35,589 nt of DNA from Spirochaetales bacterium (GCA_016935735.1 JAFGQK010000159.1:1-35589), one strand, 5' to 3'; numbered from the stretch's first letter, positions 1 through 7,687 are shown. Notes: generated by a model from the letters alone, not told the origin. Numbers and translations are program-made.

Positions 1-49
1 GAATCTGAAAGGCATAGCCTTTATAATCAATATAATAAGGAGGAAATAG

Positions 50-78
50 ACCACCTCCAAAGGAGGTGGTTTCCTTTT
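50..78 (+). terminator. intrinsic terminator upstream of first permease
   Basis: A perfect 9-bp stem (ACCACCTCC at 50-58, GGAGGTGGT at 62-70) with a three-base loop is followed by TTCCTTTT. A short open frame ends at TAG 47-49 just before it, which fits the tail of a gene that begins outside the window; that tail is too short to identify. A second frame stays open through the hairpin to TAG 157-159, so a read-through product cannot be excluded. Between the hairpin and the permease lies AT-rich DNA with a perfect TATAAT at 162-167 but no convincing -35. Confidence 0.7.
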
Positions 79-182
79 GATAATGAACATTATCAATTTC
101 TATACACTGAATTGAAAGTTATTGATTTATTGATTGTAAAATTATTATATATCAATTAGTATATAATTAAAGTGCCATATCA

Positions 183-1043
183 GTGATGAGTAAGAAATCA
201 AGACTGAAAATACAAAAAATCATGAGGTTCATTAAAAAGTCTCTGTTATATGTTTTTCTTATTTTTTTCTTTTTTATTTTTACTTTCCCATTTTATTATG
301 TCTTTGTCCTTGCAACCAGGTCTTATGAGACTATTTTCAATATTCCCCCTCCTTTCACCTTTGGAAGTCATGTTGTACATAACTTCAATAAATTGATTAC
401 CCAGCTTCCTTTTGCATTTAATTTTATAAATAGTTCAGTTATTACTGTGGGAGCGACGGTAACAAGGATCTTTTTCTGCACAATGGCTGGATTTGCCCTG
501 GCAAAATACAGGTTTCCCGGAAGAAAGTTTGTTTATACACTGGTTCTGTTGATTCTTATGTTTCCCAGGTTTTTCACCATTATCCCCCTGTTTAAAATGA
601 TGGTATGGCTCAAATGGGTAAATACCTATCTCCCGATGATCATCCCGGGTATGACAGAAGCGATCGGTATTTTTCTTATGACCCAGTTCATGGCCAATTC
701 CATTCCGGATGAATTAATGGATGCTGCCCGGATAGATGGACTTAATGATTTCCAGATACTACTCCGGGTCGTTTTCCCCCTGTCTAAACCGGGTATTTCG
801 GTTTTAGGGACTATTACCTTTATCGGTTCGTGGAATGATTTTCTCTATGCCCTGGTAATGCTCCCGGAAAGAATCATGCAAACCCTTCCCGTTGCACTCT
901 CTTCACTCTATCTTATGGCAGAAGGAGATTTCGGCGCACTTATGCTGGGGAATGCTATTACCATTCTTCCATTACTGGTTGTATTTGTTTTTTTCTCTAA
1001 AACAATTATTAATAACTTTCTTGCAGGAAGTGTGAAAGGATAG
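183..1043 (+). CDS. carbohydrate ABC transporter permease, MalG type
   Basis: This is an inner-membrane subunit of a CUT1-type sugar importer. It has about six hydrophobic segments, and the cytoplasmic EAA loop is visible near residues 177-205 (DAARIDGLNDF, then FPLSKPG), the part that docks on the ATPase. The length of 286 residues is normal. The C-terminus ends in GSVKG, a common ending of MalG-like permeases. There is no good ribosome-binding site before ATG 183 or ATG 186, and ATG 222 is another possible start. The MalF-type gene follows after 13 bases, so the order is G then F, the reverse of the usual order and of the second transporter here. No binding protein or ATPase is adjacent; a binding protein may lie upstream of the window. 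The sugar is unknown. Confidence 0.88.
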   Translation: MMSKKSRLKIQKIMRFIKKSLLYVFLIFFFFIFTFPFYYVFVLATRSYETIFNIPPPFTFGSHVVHNFNKLITQLPFAFNFINSSVITVGATVTRIFFCTMAGFALAKYRFPGRKFVYTLVLLILMFPRFFTIIPLFKMMVWLKWVNTYLPMIIPGMTEAIGIFLMTQFMANSIPDELMDAARIDGLNDFQILLRVVFPLSKPGISVLGTITFIGSWNDFLYALVMLPERIMQTLPVALSSLYLMAEGDFGALMLGNAITILPLLVVFVFFSKTIINNFLAGSVKG

Positions 1044-1056
1044 GAAGAGTGTTGTT

Positions 1057-1962
1057 ATGAGAATGAAATCATTAAGAATTATTTATCCCCTTTTTTTTCT
1101 TACCCCTTTTTTTATCCTTTTCCTGTCATTCGGCTTATTCCCTGTTCTTTTTTCTATATTGATATCATTCCACCAGTGGAAAGGGATGGGAGATATGAAA
1201 TTCGTGGGGCTCCTGAATTATGCATATTTCCTGTTAAAAGATCAATATTTCTGGAAAACCATAAAGATAACACTCTGGCTCCTTGTATTTGGCTCTCTCA
1301 CCCAGCACTTTATCGCAATCCCATGTGCTATCATACTGAATAACCGGTTAATCCGGGGCAGGGACGTATTTAAAACCGCCTATTTTCTTCCATATATAAC
1401 CAACACAATCTCTATTGCTTTGATTTTTAACTACATCTTTGGCAATAACTATGGTTTTTTAAACTTTATTCTTGAGTCCCTGGGTCTGGGCAGGTATAAC
1501 TGGCTTATCAATAAAAACCTTATTCCCCCGGCAATTGCCACCGTGGTAAACTGGCGTTATATCGGATGGAATACGATTATCTATATTGCGGGATTACAGG
1601 CAATCCCGGAGGATCTGTATGAAGCTGCAACAATTGATGGTGCAAATTCCCTGCAAAAACATATCAATATAACAATTCCACTTTTATTACCCATCATATT
1701 TTTTGCAGTCACCTTGAGTGTCATCGGCGGTATGCAGCTTTTTGATGAACCCTTTATTATGACAGAAGGATACGGGGGAATGGGGGGAACAGATAATGCA
1801 GGATTTACCGCTGCTTTTTATATCATGTGGCAGCTTCAGAGGGCAGGAAGATTGGGAAGGGGCAGTGCAATATCATGGCTCCTTTTTCTTTTTGTTTTAA
1901 TCATCACCCTTATCCACAGAAGAATTATTTTGCAACTCCAGGGGAAAGAAGGGAATGAATAA
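1057..1962 (+). CDS. carbohydrate ABC transporter permease, MalF type
   Basis: This is the second inner-membrane subunit of the same CUT1-type importer. The N-terminal hydrophobic segment is followed by a periplasmic stretch and further membrane helices, and the EAA loop (YEAATIDGANSLQK, then ITIPLLLP) sits near residues 189-215. The length of 301 residues is typical. An AGGAAGAG ribosome-binding site at 1042-1048 lies at good spacing from ATG 1057; ATG 1063 is a weaker choice. It is co-transcribed with the preceding permease. The pair has no ATPase nearby, as is usual when one MsmX/MalK-like ATPase serves several importers. Family assignment is from motifs; substrate is not deducible. Confidence 0.88.
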   Translation: MRMKSLRIIYPLFFLTPFFILFLSFGLFPVLFSILISFHQWKGMGDMKFVGLLNYAYFLLKDQYFWKTIKITLWLLVFGSLTQHFIAIPCAIILNNRLIRGRDVFKTAYFLPYITNTISIALIFNYIFGNNYGFLNFILESLGLGRYNWLINKNLIPPAIATVVNWRYIGWNTIIYIAGLQAIPEDLYEAATIDGANSLQKHINITIPLLLPIIFFAVTLSVIGGMQLFDEPFIMTEGYGGMGGTDNAGFTAAFYIMWQLQRAGRLGRGSAISWLLFLFVLIITLIHRRIILQLQGKEGNE

Positions 1963-2047
1963 GTAAATTCTAAGAATTTCAGACGGAAAACCGGTAAAAA
2001 AACATAGCATAACACAGAATAGTATTGTATAACAGAATTGTAATAGC

Positions 2048-2329
2048 ATGAAAAATGATTTACCTTTAGCGGATTTATCTTTTGAAGAATATGCTCAATC
2101 CATATTTGATATATCCATATCCCCTGAAGAATGGGCAGCAAAATTTTCACATAAAATCGGCTGTTCATCATTTGATGAATATTGTTATAGAAATAAAAAA
2201 TTGGAAAAATGGATATACAAATTACACAGAATTTTATCAATAAACAGCAAATATGACATTGATTCATTACGGAAAAAATATCTTACAGAAAACGAAATTG
2301 AAGAAATAAAAAAAGATAGTGAATTCTAA
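2048..2329 (+). CDS. small hypothetical protein
   Basis: This 93-residue acidic protein has no family I recognise. It contains a run of Trp/Tyr/Cys-rich sequence (EEWAAKF, DEYCYRNKK, KWIYKL) and ends in a charged helix-like tail. No signal peptide or membrane segment is visible. There is no clear ribosome-binding site before ATG 2048, which lowers confidence that it is translated. It sits between the permease pair and the GH16 gene, and its base composition is more AT-rich than both neighbours. The 158 bases that follow, up to the GH16 gene, show no other feature. Confidence 0.45.
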   Translation: MKNDLPLADLSFEEYAQSIFDISISPEEWAAKFSHKIGCSSFDEYCYRNKKLEKWIYKLHRILSINSKYDIDSLRKKYLTENEIEEIKKDSEF

Positions 2330-2487
2330 AAATAAGTTTGTAAATAACTACATGCTTTGCTGCGGGAGTTATAGGATAGACGAATACATGATAATGAAAA
2401 AAGAATAGCATTAGTAAGATGGCGGTACTATTTATAATCTTCGAGTTGAAGAATAAGAAAAATTAAAATACAAAAAAGGAGATAAAA

Positions 2488-3543
2488 GTGAAACCGAAAT
2501 TCTTTATTATTTTATTGACTCTGACCACTATTATCCTGGCCGGTCATGGTCTTTACAGTCAGACAATCGGCGATGTAAATAATGATTCTGCAATCGATAT
2601 TATCGACGCCCTCCTTGTTGCCCAGTATTATGTCGATCTGAATCCTCCCAATTTCAATCCGGACGCAGCGGATGTTGATGCAATTGGTCAAATTGATATT
2701 GTTGACGCACTCCTTATTGCCCAGTATTACGTAGGTCTTATTTCCGAATTTCCAGGACAGACACAGACCCCTGCACCCACCCCTACTCTTCCGGTTTCTA
2801 CAGATTCGCCTCTGGAAAGTCCACAACCCCCCTCATTGCCAGGGAACTGGCAGCTTGTTTTTCAGGATGAATTTGAGGGGAATCAGCTCGATGCATCAAA
2901 ATGGAGTAAGAATTATCCATGGGGAAATACCCATAACCACAGGGCTTACATGGATCCTGCAAATGTAAATGTAGAGAACGGTCTTTTAAGAATAAAAGCG
3001 GAAAACAAACGGCATCCTGATGCCCCCGATGGAATCTACCGGGATGATTTTGGCTGGCTTTCCCTGGATTATACATCCGGCTGTGTTACGACTTCGGGAA
3101 AATTTCACATAAGACACGGGTACATTGAAGGGAGGTTGAAAATGCCCCCGACAAAAGGATTCTGGCCCGCTTTCTGGACACTCAGCGACGGATGGCCCCC
3201 TGAAATCGATATTATGGAATTTTTATCATCTGTCCAGACCAGGTTTTACACCAATTACCACTGGGGGGAACCGGAATACGGATCACATTTTGTCGAACAT
3301 TCCGGCCCGGATCTTACTGCTGGATTTCATGTATTTGCAGTGGAATGGGACAGCAATCATATGACATGGTATCTTAATGGCAATGAAATCGCACGGTTTG
3401 AAAGCAGTTACTGTTCCCAGGCTGTAAACCAGTACATTCTCCTGAATCTTGCAGTGGGCGGATGGGAAGAAGACCCGGATGGTTCCACTTCCTGGCCGGG
3501 ATGGTATGAATGCGACTGGGTAAGGGTCTGGCAGAAACAGTAA
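2488..3543 (+). CDS. secreted GH16 glycoside hydrolase with N-terminal dockerin-like domain
   Basis: The protein is a predicted extracellular endo-beta-glucanase (GH16, laminarinase/lichenase-like). A signal peptide covers about residues 1-25. Two dockerin type I-like repeats follow at about 27-85: DVNNDSAIDIIDALLVAQYY, then DVDAIGQIDIVDALLIAQYY. The second calcium loop is degenerate. A Pro/Thr/Ser-rich linker spans about 90-118, and the GH16 catalytic domain spans about 120-351. The catalytic signature EIDIMEF gives nucleophile E239 and acid/base E244; aromatic substrate-cleft residues (FWPAFW, WYLNG) are present. The start is GTG 2488, fixed by AAGGAG at 2476-2481 with 6-base spacing. GH16 also includes agarases and carrageenases, so the exact substrate is uncertain. 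No cohesin or scaffoldin gene is in the window. Confidence 0.9.
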   Translation: MKPKFFIILLTLTTIILAGHGLYSQTIGDVNNDSAIDIIDALLVAQYYVDLNPPNFNPDAADVDAIGQIDIVDALLIAQYYVGLISEFPGQTQTPAPTPTLPVSTDSPLESPQPPSLPGNWQLVFQDEFEGNQLDASKWSKNYPWGNTHNHRAYMDPANVNVENGLLRIKAENKRHPDAPDGIYRDDFGWLSLDYTSGCVTTSGKFHIRHGYIEGRLKMPPTKGFWPAFWTLSDGWPPEIDIMEFLSSVQTRFYTNYHWGEPEYGSHFVEHSGPDLTAGFHVFAVEWDSNHMTWYLNGNEIARFESSYCSQAVNQYILLNLAVGGWEEDPDGSTSWPGWYECDWVRVWQKQ

Positions 3544-3616
3544 TGATACGGTAATAATAGATTGAACAGACTGATGCATTTTTATCTGGATAATTTACAA
3601 ATTAACAAGATAATAC

Positions 3617-3645
3617 TTGACAAACAATCCCTTTCGTGTTACTTT
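3617..3645 (+). promoter_or_regulatory. candidate promoter of the cbiM/nikM remnant
   Basis: A perfect TTGACA (3617-3622) is followed after 17 bases by TACTTT (3640-3645), a weak -10. The -10 lies inside the inverted repeat at 3636-3662, so a repressor bound there would block RNA polymerase. Confidence 0.5.
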
Positions 3646-3662
3646 ATATTAATTCGTAACAC
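3636..3662. promoter_or_regulatory. NikR-type operator
   Basis: GTGTTAC (3636-3642) and GTAACAC (3656-3662) form a perfect inverted repeat with a 13-base spacer. From memory, this matches the GTGTTAC-N13/14-GTAACAC form of the NikR site described by comparative genomics for deltaproteobacteria and some other groups; it is not the enterobacterial form. It overlaps the candidate -10 and lies 20 bases upstream of the start of a CbiM/NikM-like reading frame, the expected place for nickel-dependent repression of a nickel transporter. No nikR gene is recognisable in the window. Confidence 0.65.
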
Positions 3663-3681
3663 TAAAGGACAGAGGATTATT

Positions 3682-3828
3682 ATGCATATGGCAGATGCCC
3701 TGCTTTCCCCCGCAGGAGGAGGGGTTATGTGGGCAGCAACTGCGGTCACTGCCGCCTATTCTTCGGTAAAGGTAAAAGAAGATATTGATACAAAAAGAGT
3801 CATCATTTTATTAAAGTTAAAAATTTGA
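3682..3828 (+). pseudogene. 5' remnant of cbiM/nikM (Ni/Co ECF transporter substrate component)
   Basis: ATG 3682, behind an AGAGGA ribosome-binding site (3671-3676), starts MHMADALLSPAGG, the conserved N-terminus of CbiM/NikM. In that family this segment contributes the metal site (Met1-His2 and surrounding residues). The similarity continues to about codon 38 (EDIDTKRV) and then stops; a CbiM protein is normally over 200 residues. The frame runs on through sequence belonging to the ATPase gene in another frame and ends at TGA 3826-3828. The rest of cbiM and any cbiN/nikN and cbiQ/nikQ genes are missing. This looks like a deletion remnant, although the NikR-type operator, promoter and ribosome-binding site in front of it are intact. 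Confidence 0.75.
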
Positions 3829-4550
3829 TTTATCATTATCCTGACGGGCAAAAAGCAATTGATGATATAAATTTCACGATTACCCATGGTGAATCAGTGG
3901 CCCTGGTCGGTGCAAATGGCGCCGGAAAATCAACATTACTTCTTCATATTAATGGAACTATTATTCCTCGCCAGGGAATTGTGAATATCGGGAATATACC
4001 GGTGAATGAGAAAACACCGGAAATTATACGGAAAAAAGTTGAAATAGTTTTCCAGAATTCCGATGATCAGCTTTTCATGCCCACGGTGTTTGATGATGTT
4101 GCCTTTGGCCCTGTAAACCTGAATATACCAGCAGAAGATGTCAGGTTTCTGGTTGATCATGCACTGGAACAGGTCGGGGCTCTTCATTCAAAGGATCATC
4201 CGCCTTACAAATTATCTGCCGGTGAAAAGCGGCTTGTCGCCATTGCAACCGTCCTTCCCGTATTTCCTGAAATACTGGTCATGGATGAACCCACATCCGA
4301 TCTTGATCCTTTCTCAAGAAGGACAATTATACAACTGTTAAAATCATTTCATCACACAAAAATTATTGCAACCCATGACCTGGATATGACCATGGAATTA
4401 TGTGAAAGAACGATTATATTGAATAAAGGGGAAATATCCTCGGACGGTCCCACGGAAGTCCTGTTTAATGACAACAAACTCCTGGCAGCCAGCCACCTTG
4501 AACAACCTTTATGCATGCAATCCTGCCCGGTTTGCGGAAAAGCCGGATAA
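3792..4550 (+). pseudogene. cobalt/nickel ECF transporter ATPase (CbiO/NikO-like), start codon lost
   Basis: This is an ABC ATPase of the energy-coupling module for Ni/Co uptake. Counting from TTG 3825, it has Walker A GANGAGKS (29-36), Q-loop Gln77, signature LSAGEKR (130-136), Walker B ILVMDEP (150-156), H-loop His184 and a Cys-rich tail (CMQSCPVCGK) seen in some CbiO proteins. CbiO-like sequence begins upstream of that TTG: the frame reads SHHFIKVKNLIYHYPDG from about 3798, but the codon before SHH is AAG where ATG would be expected. TTG 3825 is therefore the only available start and would remove the first beta-strand; no ribosome-binding site precedes it. The gene body is intact to its stop. 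It may be a recent pseudogene or be weakly translated by coupling to the cbiM remnant, whose stop overlaps the TTG. Confidence 0.7.
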
Positions 4551-4583
4551 ATTGGATGATTGGTTGGTTTTTAGGAGATAATC

Positions 4584-5129
4584 TTAAAGCCGTAATGTGT
4601 CAACAGGATAAAAACCATCATCATAAATAGTTAAAAACCTGCTTCTAACAGGTTTCTGATATATAAAATGTAACAATTGTCGTATTGGTTTATATATATA
4701 TTTCTTTTCTTCATTTCTTTCTTCCCACCATTTTACCATATACAAGAATGCCTTTACCAAAATATTTCCATACTTTTTCATCCAATCAAGAAACATCCTC
4801 AGCATCATTCTCACCAACTGTGCAATACTATAAAAATTCAAATCATGATGTATTGCCTTAAGCCTTCTGTAAAGAGAATCCGGGAAATAAACATGTACAC
4901 TCTCACGACTGATTTTCCTGTCATCATTTACCAGTTCATACTTGCTCATTCTCTGTTTTCCGGTAAAGTGTTCCTTTTCCAGATGGGGTGAAAGCAGTGA
5001 AAAAATCTTCACGACTAACTGCGATATACTTCCCTCCTGTTTATACAGATCAAGCCTTCTTAGTTCCTCCTTCATCTTCACATCCATCTTAAAATGAAAC
5101 TCAAACAATTTTTGTTCATTGTTATTCAT
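4584..5129 (-). CDS. hypothetical protein with two ribbon-helix-helix-like segments
   Basis: This is a 181-residue basic protein I do not recognise. Two segments look like ribbon-helix-helix DNA-binding folds: a strand followed by two helices at about residues 7-50 (FEFHFKMDVKMKEELRRLD, then SISQLVVKIF), and again at about 76-118 (SVHVYFPDSLYRRLKAIHH, then SIAQLVRMMLRMFL). A Trp/Lys-rich tail follows. ATG 5129 is preferred over the adjoining TTG 5132 because a GGGAGG ribosome-binding site (5137-5142) is spaced correctly from it. It lies next to the collapsed nickel locus but lacks the NikR C-terminal metal domain, so I do not call it NikR. DNA binding is inferred only from the pattern. Confidence 0.65.
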   Translation of the reverse strand: MNNNEQKLFEFHFKMDVKMKEELRRLDLYKQEGSISQLVVKIFSLLSPHLEKEHFTGKQRMSKYELVNDDRKISRESVHVYFPDSLYRRLKAIHHDLNFYSIAQLVRMMLRMFLDWMKKYGNILVKAFLYMVKWWEERNEEKKYIYKPIRQLLHFIYQKPVRSRFLTIYDDGFYPVDTLRL

Positions 5130-5328
5130 CAATACGCCTCCCTGCCATTATTAGTCTTTATATATATAAATAGCAAAAAAATCGCCCTGCATGCACAAAT
5201 TGGTAATTTTTTTTAGTTTTTCTATCTCCGGTTTGAAAAAAATCCGAATAACCCCACATTACCGGTAAAAGCCTGTACCACATTAAAAAAATCTCACTCC
5301 TGTTTCATTAATAAAGTTTGCCTGTTCC

Positions 5329-5357
5329 TTGTCTTTTTTTACATCTTTCACTATACT
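5329..5357 (+). promoter_or_regulatory. candidate promoter for the 320-residue protein
   Basis: TTGTCT (5329-5334), a 17-base spacer and TATACT (5352-5357) give a reasonable sigma-70-like promoter ending 36 bases before the start codon. The rest of the 264-base gap between the divergent genes is AT-rich and shows nothing else. Confidence 0.5.
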
Positions 5358-5393
5358 TCTGTTTAAAAAGTCTATATTTCAGAGGATAACCCC

Positions 5394-6356
5394 ATGAAAA
5401 TACCGGAAAATACAGTCACCTGGTTGAAACAATCAAAAGATGGATATGCACGTTACAAAGCAGGTGAACTTTTTAATTCTTCTTCTCCCCCCAGGGATGA
5501 TCTTATACATGATGCCTTTATCCGGGAAAACATAAATTTCTTAAAAAGATGGGAACAGGAAGTATTAACCCGCCATGATAAAGCCGATTTATTAATACAC
5601 AGACTGGCTCTTCTTTCTGATTCCGGGATCAAAGCAACCGACCCGGGGATGAAAAGCATTATACAGAAAATACTTGAAAAAAAAGACGAATACGGGATTC
5701 CTCTTATAAAGATTAAAATACCAAAGGTTTTTGGGGGGGAGGATAAGACGGAATGGATGTGGACACTGTGTGATTTTCCGCTTATTCTCTATGCAATTCA
5801 AAAACTGGGAGTGGATAAACAGGAATATAGTAATGCATTATCCAGGCTTCAGGAAATCGTGGATGAGAATGGGTACTGTTGTTTAAGTTCAAAACCGAAA
5901 TTTAAAGGTCCCGGGGCCAGGACCAGTATATGTCCTTATGGAAATCTGCTTGCAGCAAAGGCACTGGGAGTAAATTCCCTGACCAGGGACTCTGTTGCTG
6001 CAAAAAAAGCTGTTAAGGCAATTCTTTACCACTGGGAAGTCCGGAAAGAGAAAAAATTCTTTCTCTTTGGTATGGGGACTGATTTTAAAAAGATAAAATA
6101 TCCCATGATCTGGTACAATCTCCTTCATGTGGTTGATACCATAAGCCTGTTTCCCGCATTTCATAATGATAAAGGCTTTTTAGAAATGTGGGAGCTTCTT
6201 TTATTAAAAGCAGATAATACTATGTGTTTTACCGCGGAAAGTATATACCGTGCATATAAAGACCAGGACTTTTCCAATAAAAGGGGTCCGTCCCCGACCA
6301 TCACCCTGCGTGTCTATGAAATCGCCAAGCGGCTGGGAAAATTACATGCAGAATAA
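5394..6356 (+). CDS. hypothetical protein, alpha-helical, possibly alpha/alpha-toroid
   Basis: This 320-residue soluble protein has no signal peptide. Its sequence is mostly amphipathic helices with aromatic/Gly turns, for example WMWTLCDFPLILYAIQKLG, SICPYGNLLAAKALG and YPMIWYNLLHVVDTISLF. That pattern recalls prenyltransferase/squalene-cyclase-like alpha/alpha-toroid proteins of unknown function, but no catalytic motif can be named. An AGAGGA ribosome-binding site (5381-5386) precedes ATG 5394. The gene is convergent with asd, with 35 bases between the stops and no clear terminator. Confidence 0.75.
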   Translation: MKIPENTVTWLKQSKDGYARYKAGELFNSSSPPRDDLIHDAFIRENINFLKRWEQEVLTRHDKADLLIHRLALLSDSGIKATDPGMKSIIQKILEKKDEYGIPLIKIKIPKVFGGEDKTEWMWTLCDFPLILYAIQKLGVDKQEYSNALSRLQEIVDENGYCCLSSKPKFKGPGARTSICPYGNLLAAKALGVNSLTRDSVAAKKAVKAILYHWEVRKEKKFFLFGMGTDFKKIKYPMIWYNLLHVVDTISLFPAFHNDKGFLEMWELLLLKADNTMCFTAESIYRAYKDQDFSNKRGPSPTITLRVYEIAKRLGKLHAE

Positions 6357-6391
6357 TAAATTGACGGGTTATGGACCCCGGTTCCCCTCTT

Positions 6392-7474
6392 TTACATAAA
6401 CCCTTTTGCTTTTAAAAGTTCTGCTATAAGGACCGCACCGCCTGCGGCTCCGCGGATGATATTGTGGTGTAAGCCCAGGAATTTATAATCGAACACCGGA
6501 CAATCCCGCAAGCGTCCGGTTGTTACCGTCATCCCGTTTTCCGTATCCCGGTCAATACGGGGCTGCGGCCGGTCATCCTCACCACGGTAGATGACGGGTT
6601 TTACCGGTGCAGAGGGCAGACCCAACTCCTGGGGCAGTGAAGAAAAGCTGTTCCAGATATGAATGATCTCCTGAACAGTGGGCTTTTCCCCCTGAAACCC
6701 TATGTTTACACAGGCGATATGGCCATGTATGACAGGAACCCTGTTACAGTGAGCAGAAATCTTTATTGACGTATCCGGTTCAATATGGTCTCCCATAACA
6801 GAACCGAAAATTTTCATAGGTTCTGTTTCCGATTTTATCTCTTCACCGGGAAGTGGGAGGGTATTATCGATAATGTCAAGGGAAGAGACACCTGGATGAC
6901 CTGCCCCGGAAATTGCCTGGAGGGTCGTTACAAGAAGACGATCTATGGTGTACCCGGCTTTAATAAGAGCATACACAGGAGTCATATAACTTTGTATACT
7001 GCAATTGGGTTTTACTACAATCAATCCTTTTTGAAACCCATAATGTTTCCGTTGTGCAGGGATAATGTCCAGATGATGGAAATTCACTTCAGGGATAAGA
7101 ACAGGTACATCCGATGTTCCCCTGTGGGCAGAGTTATTGGATACCACAATAAAATCCTCTGCTGCATACCTGTTTTCCAGTTCCATGGTTGCCTGCTGGT
7201 CCAGTTTAATTGCAGAAAAAACAAGACTGCACTTCCCTTTTGTCTTACAGACATCCATGGCATCTGCCACGATGAGATTGCCTGTATCTGCGGGAATATC
7301 CTGATTCATATGCCACCTGCCGGCAACAGCTTCTTTATACATTTTTCCGGCTGACCGGCCTGAAGCGGCCACAAAGGAAACCGTAAACCATGGGTGGTTT
7401 TCCAGCAAGGTGATAAAATACTGACCCACCATTCCGGTAGCGCCAATAATTCCAACATTGATTTTTTCTTTCAT
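6392..7474 (-). CDS. asd: aspartate-semialdehyde dehydrogenase
   Basis: The enzyme reduces L-aspartyl-4-phosphate to aspartate semialdehyde with NADPH, the branch point to lysine/diaminopimelate, threonine and methionine. It has the N-terminal Rossmann motif GATGMVGQ (11-18), the phosphate-site segment SNNSAHRGTSDVP, the catalytic cysteine in KPNCSIQS (C158) and the catalytic base in HCNRVPVIHGH (about H250). At 360 residues with this sequence style it belongs to the archaeal/fungal-like Asd class rather than the E. coli class. A GGAGGTG ribosome-binding site lies four bases upstream of the start. It is a single-gene unit here. Expression is probably controlled by the structured leader and terminator immediately upstream. 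Confidence 0.93.
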   Translation of the reverse strand: MKEKINVGIIGATGMVGQYFITLLENHPWFTVSFVAASGRSAGKMYKEAVAGRWHMNQDIPADTGNLIVADAMDVCKTKGKCSLVFSAIKLDQQATMELENRYAAEDFIVVSNNSAHRGTSDVPVLIPEVNFHHLDIIPAQRKHYGFQKGLIVVKPNCSIQSYMTPVYALIKAGYTIDRLLVTTLQAISGAGHPGVSSLDIIDNTLPLPGEEIKSETEPMKIFGSVMGDHIEPDTSIKISAHCNRVPVIHGHIACVNIGFQGEKPTVQEIIHIWNSFSSLPQELGLPSAPVKPVIYRGEDDRPQPRIDRDTENGMTVTTGRLRDCPVFDYKFLGLHHNIIRGAAGGAVLIAELLKAKGFM

Positions 7475-7652
7475 ATTACACCTCCATAAAAAAAGCCCCG
7501 CATTATAAGCGGGGCTTCAAAATTGCCTTATAAAAAATATTCAGGTCTTTCGGCCGGAATATCTGCCACCCCGCGGGAAGAAAATAGTTTTTGTTGTCTG
7601 TTTTAATGTGACGGGTTTTTCTATTCTGGTGGCAGATCTACTTATTATCATT
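7475..7652 (-). promoter_or_regulatory. structured 5' leader of asd, probable attenuator/riboswitch
   Basis: The predicted ~178-nt leader contains, in order of transcription: a perfect 10-bp helix GGTGGCAGAT/ATCTGCCACC (7628-7637 with 7561-7570) closing a 57-nt interior; a second hairpin ATATTC/GAATAT with extra G-C pairs (7537-7562); then the terminator and the ribosome-binding site. The two upstream helices share two bases, so they may stack or compete. I cannot match the interior to the lysine, SAM or T-box consensus. A possible 36-codon leader frame (ATG at 7648-7650, stop before the terminator) contains six Thr and four Ile codons, so peptide-based attenuation is an alternative. Confidence 0.6.
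7487..7518 (-). terminator. intrinsic terminator in the asd leader
   Basis: On the minus strand a 9-bp GC-rich stem (7509-7517 with 7493-7501) and 7-base loop are followed by a run of seven T (7488-7494). The asd ribosome-binding site comes directly after it. As the next gene in line is asd, whose promoter lies upstream, this is best read as an attenuation terminator rather than the end of another gene. Confidence 0.75.
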
Positions 7653-7658
7653 GGTAAG

Positions 7659-7687
7659 AAGATAACAGTAAAATCATTGAATGTCAA
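7659..7687 (-). promoter_or_regulatory. promoter of asd
   Basis: On the minus strand TTGACA (7682-7687), a 17-base spacer and TATCTT (7659-7664) place transcription start near 7652. That is ~178 nt before the asd start codon and just before the structured leader. Confidence 0.65.

Noticed and set aside
1836..2267. 143-codon minus-strand frame across the end of the second permease gene
   Set aside because: It lies antisense to the permease gene and to the 93-residue gene, has no recognisable features, and its composition is that of a shadow frame.
4584..5129. NikR regulator for the nearby operator
   Set aside because: It has RHH-like segments but no NikR metal-binding C-terminal domain.
7475..7652. 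Lysine riboswitch, SAM-I riboswitch or T-box in front of asd
   Set aside because: Size and place suit them, but I could not find their conserved sequence blocks. The GGGTGGCA in the leader only partly matches the T-box motif and lacks the following CCGCG.
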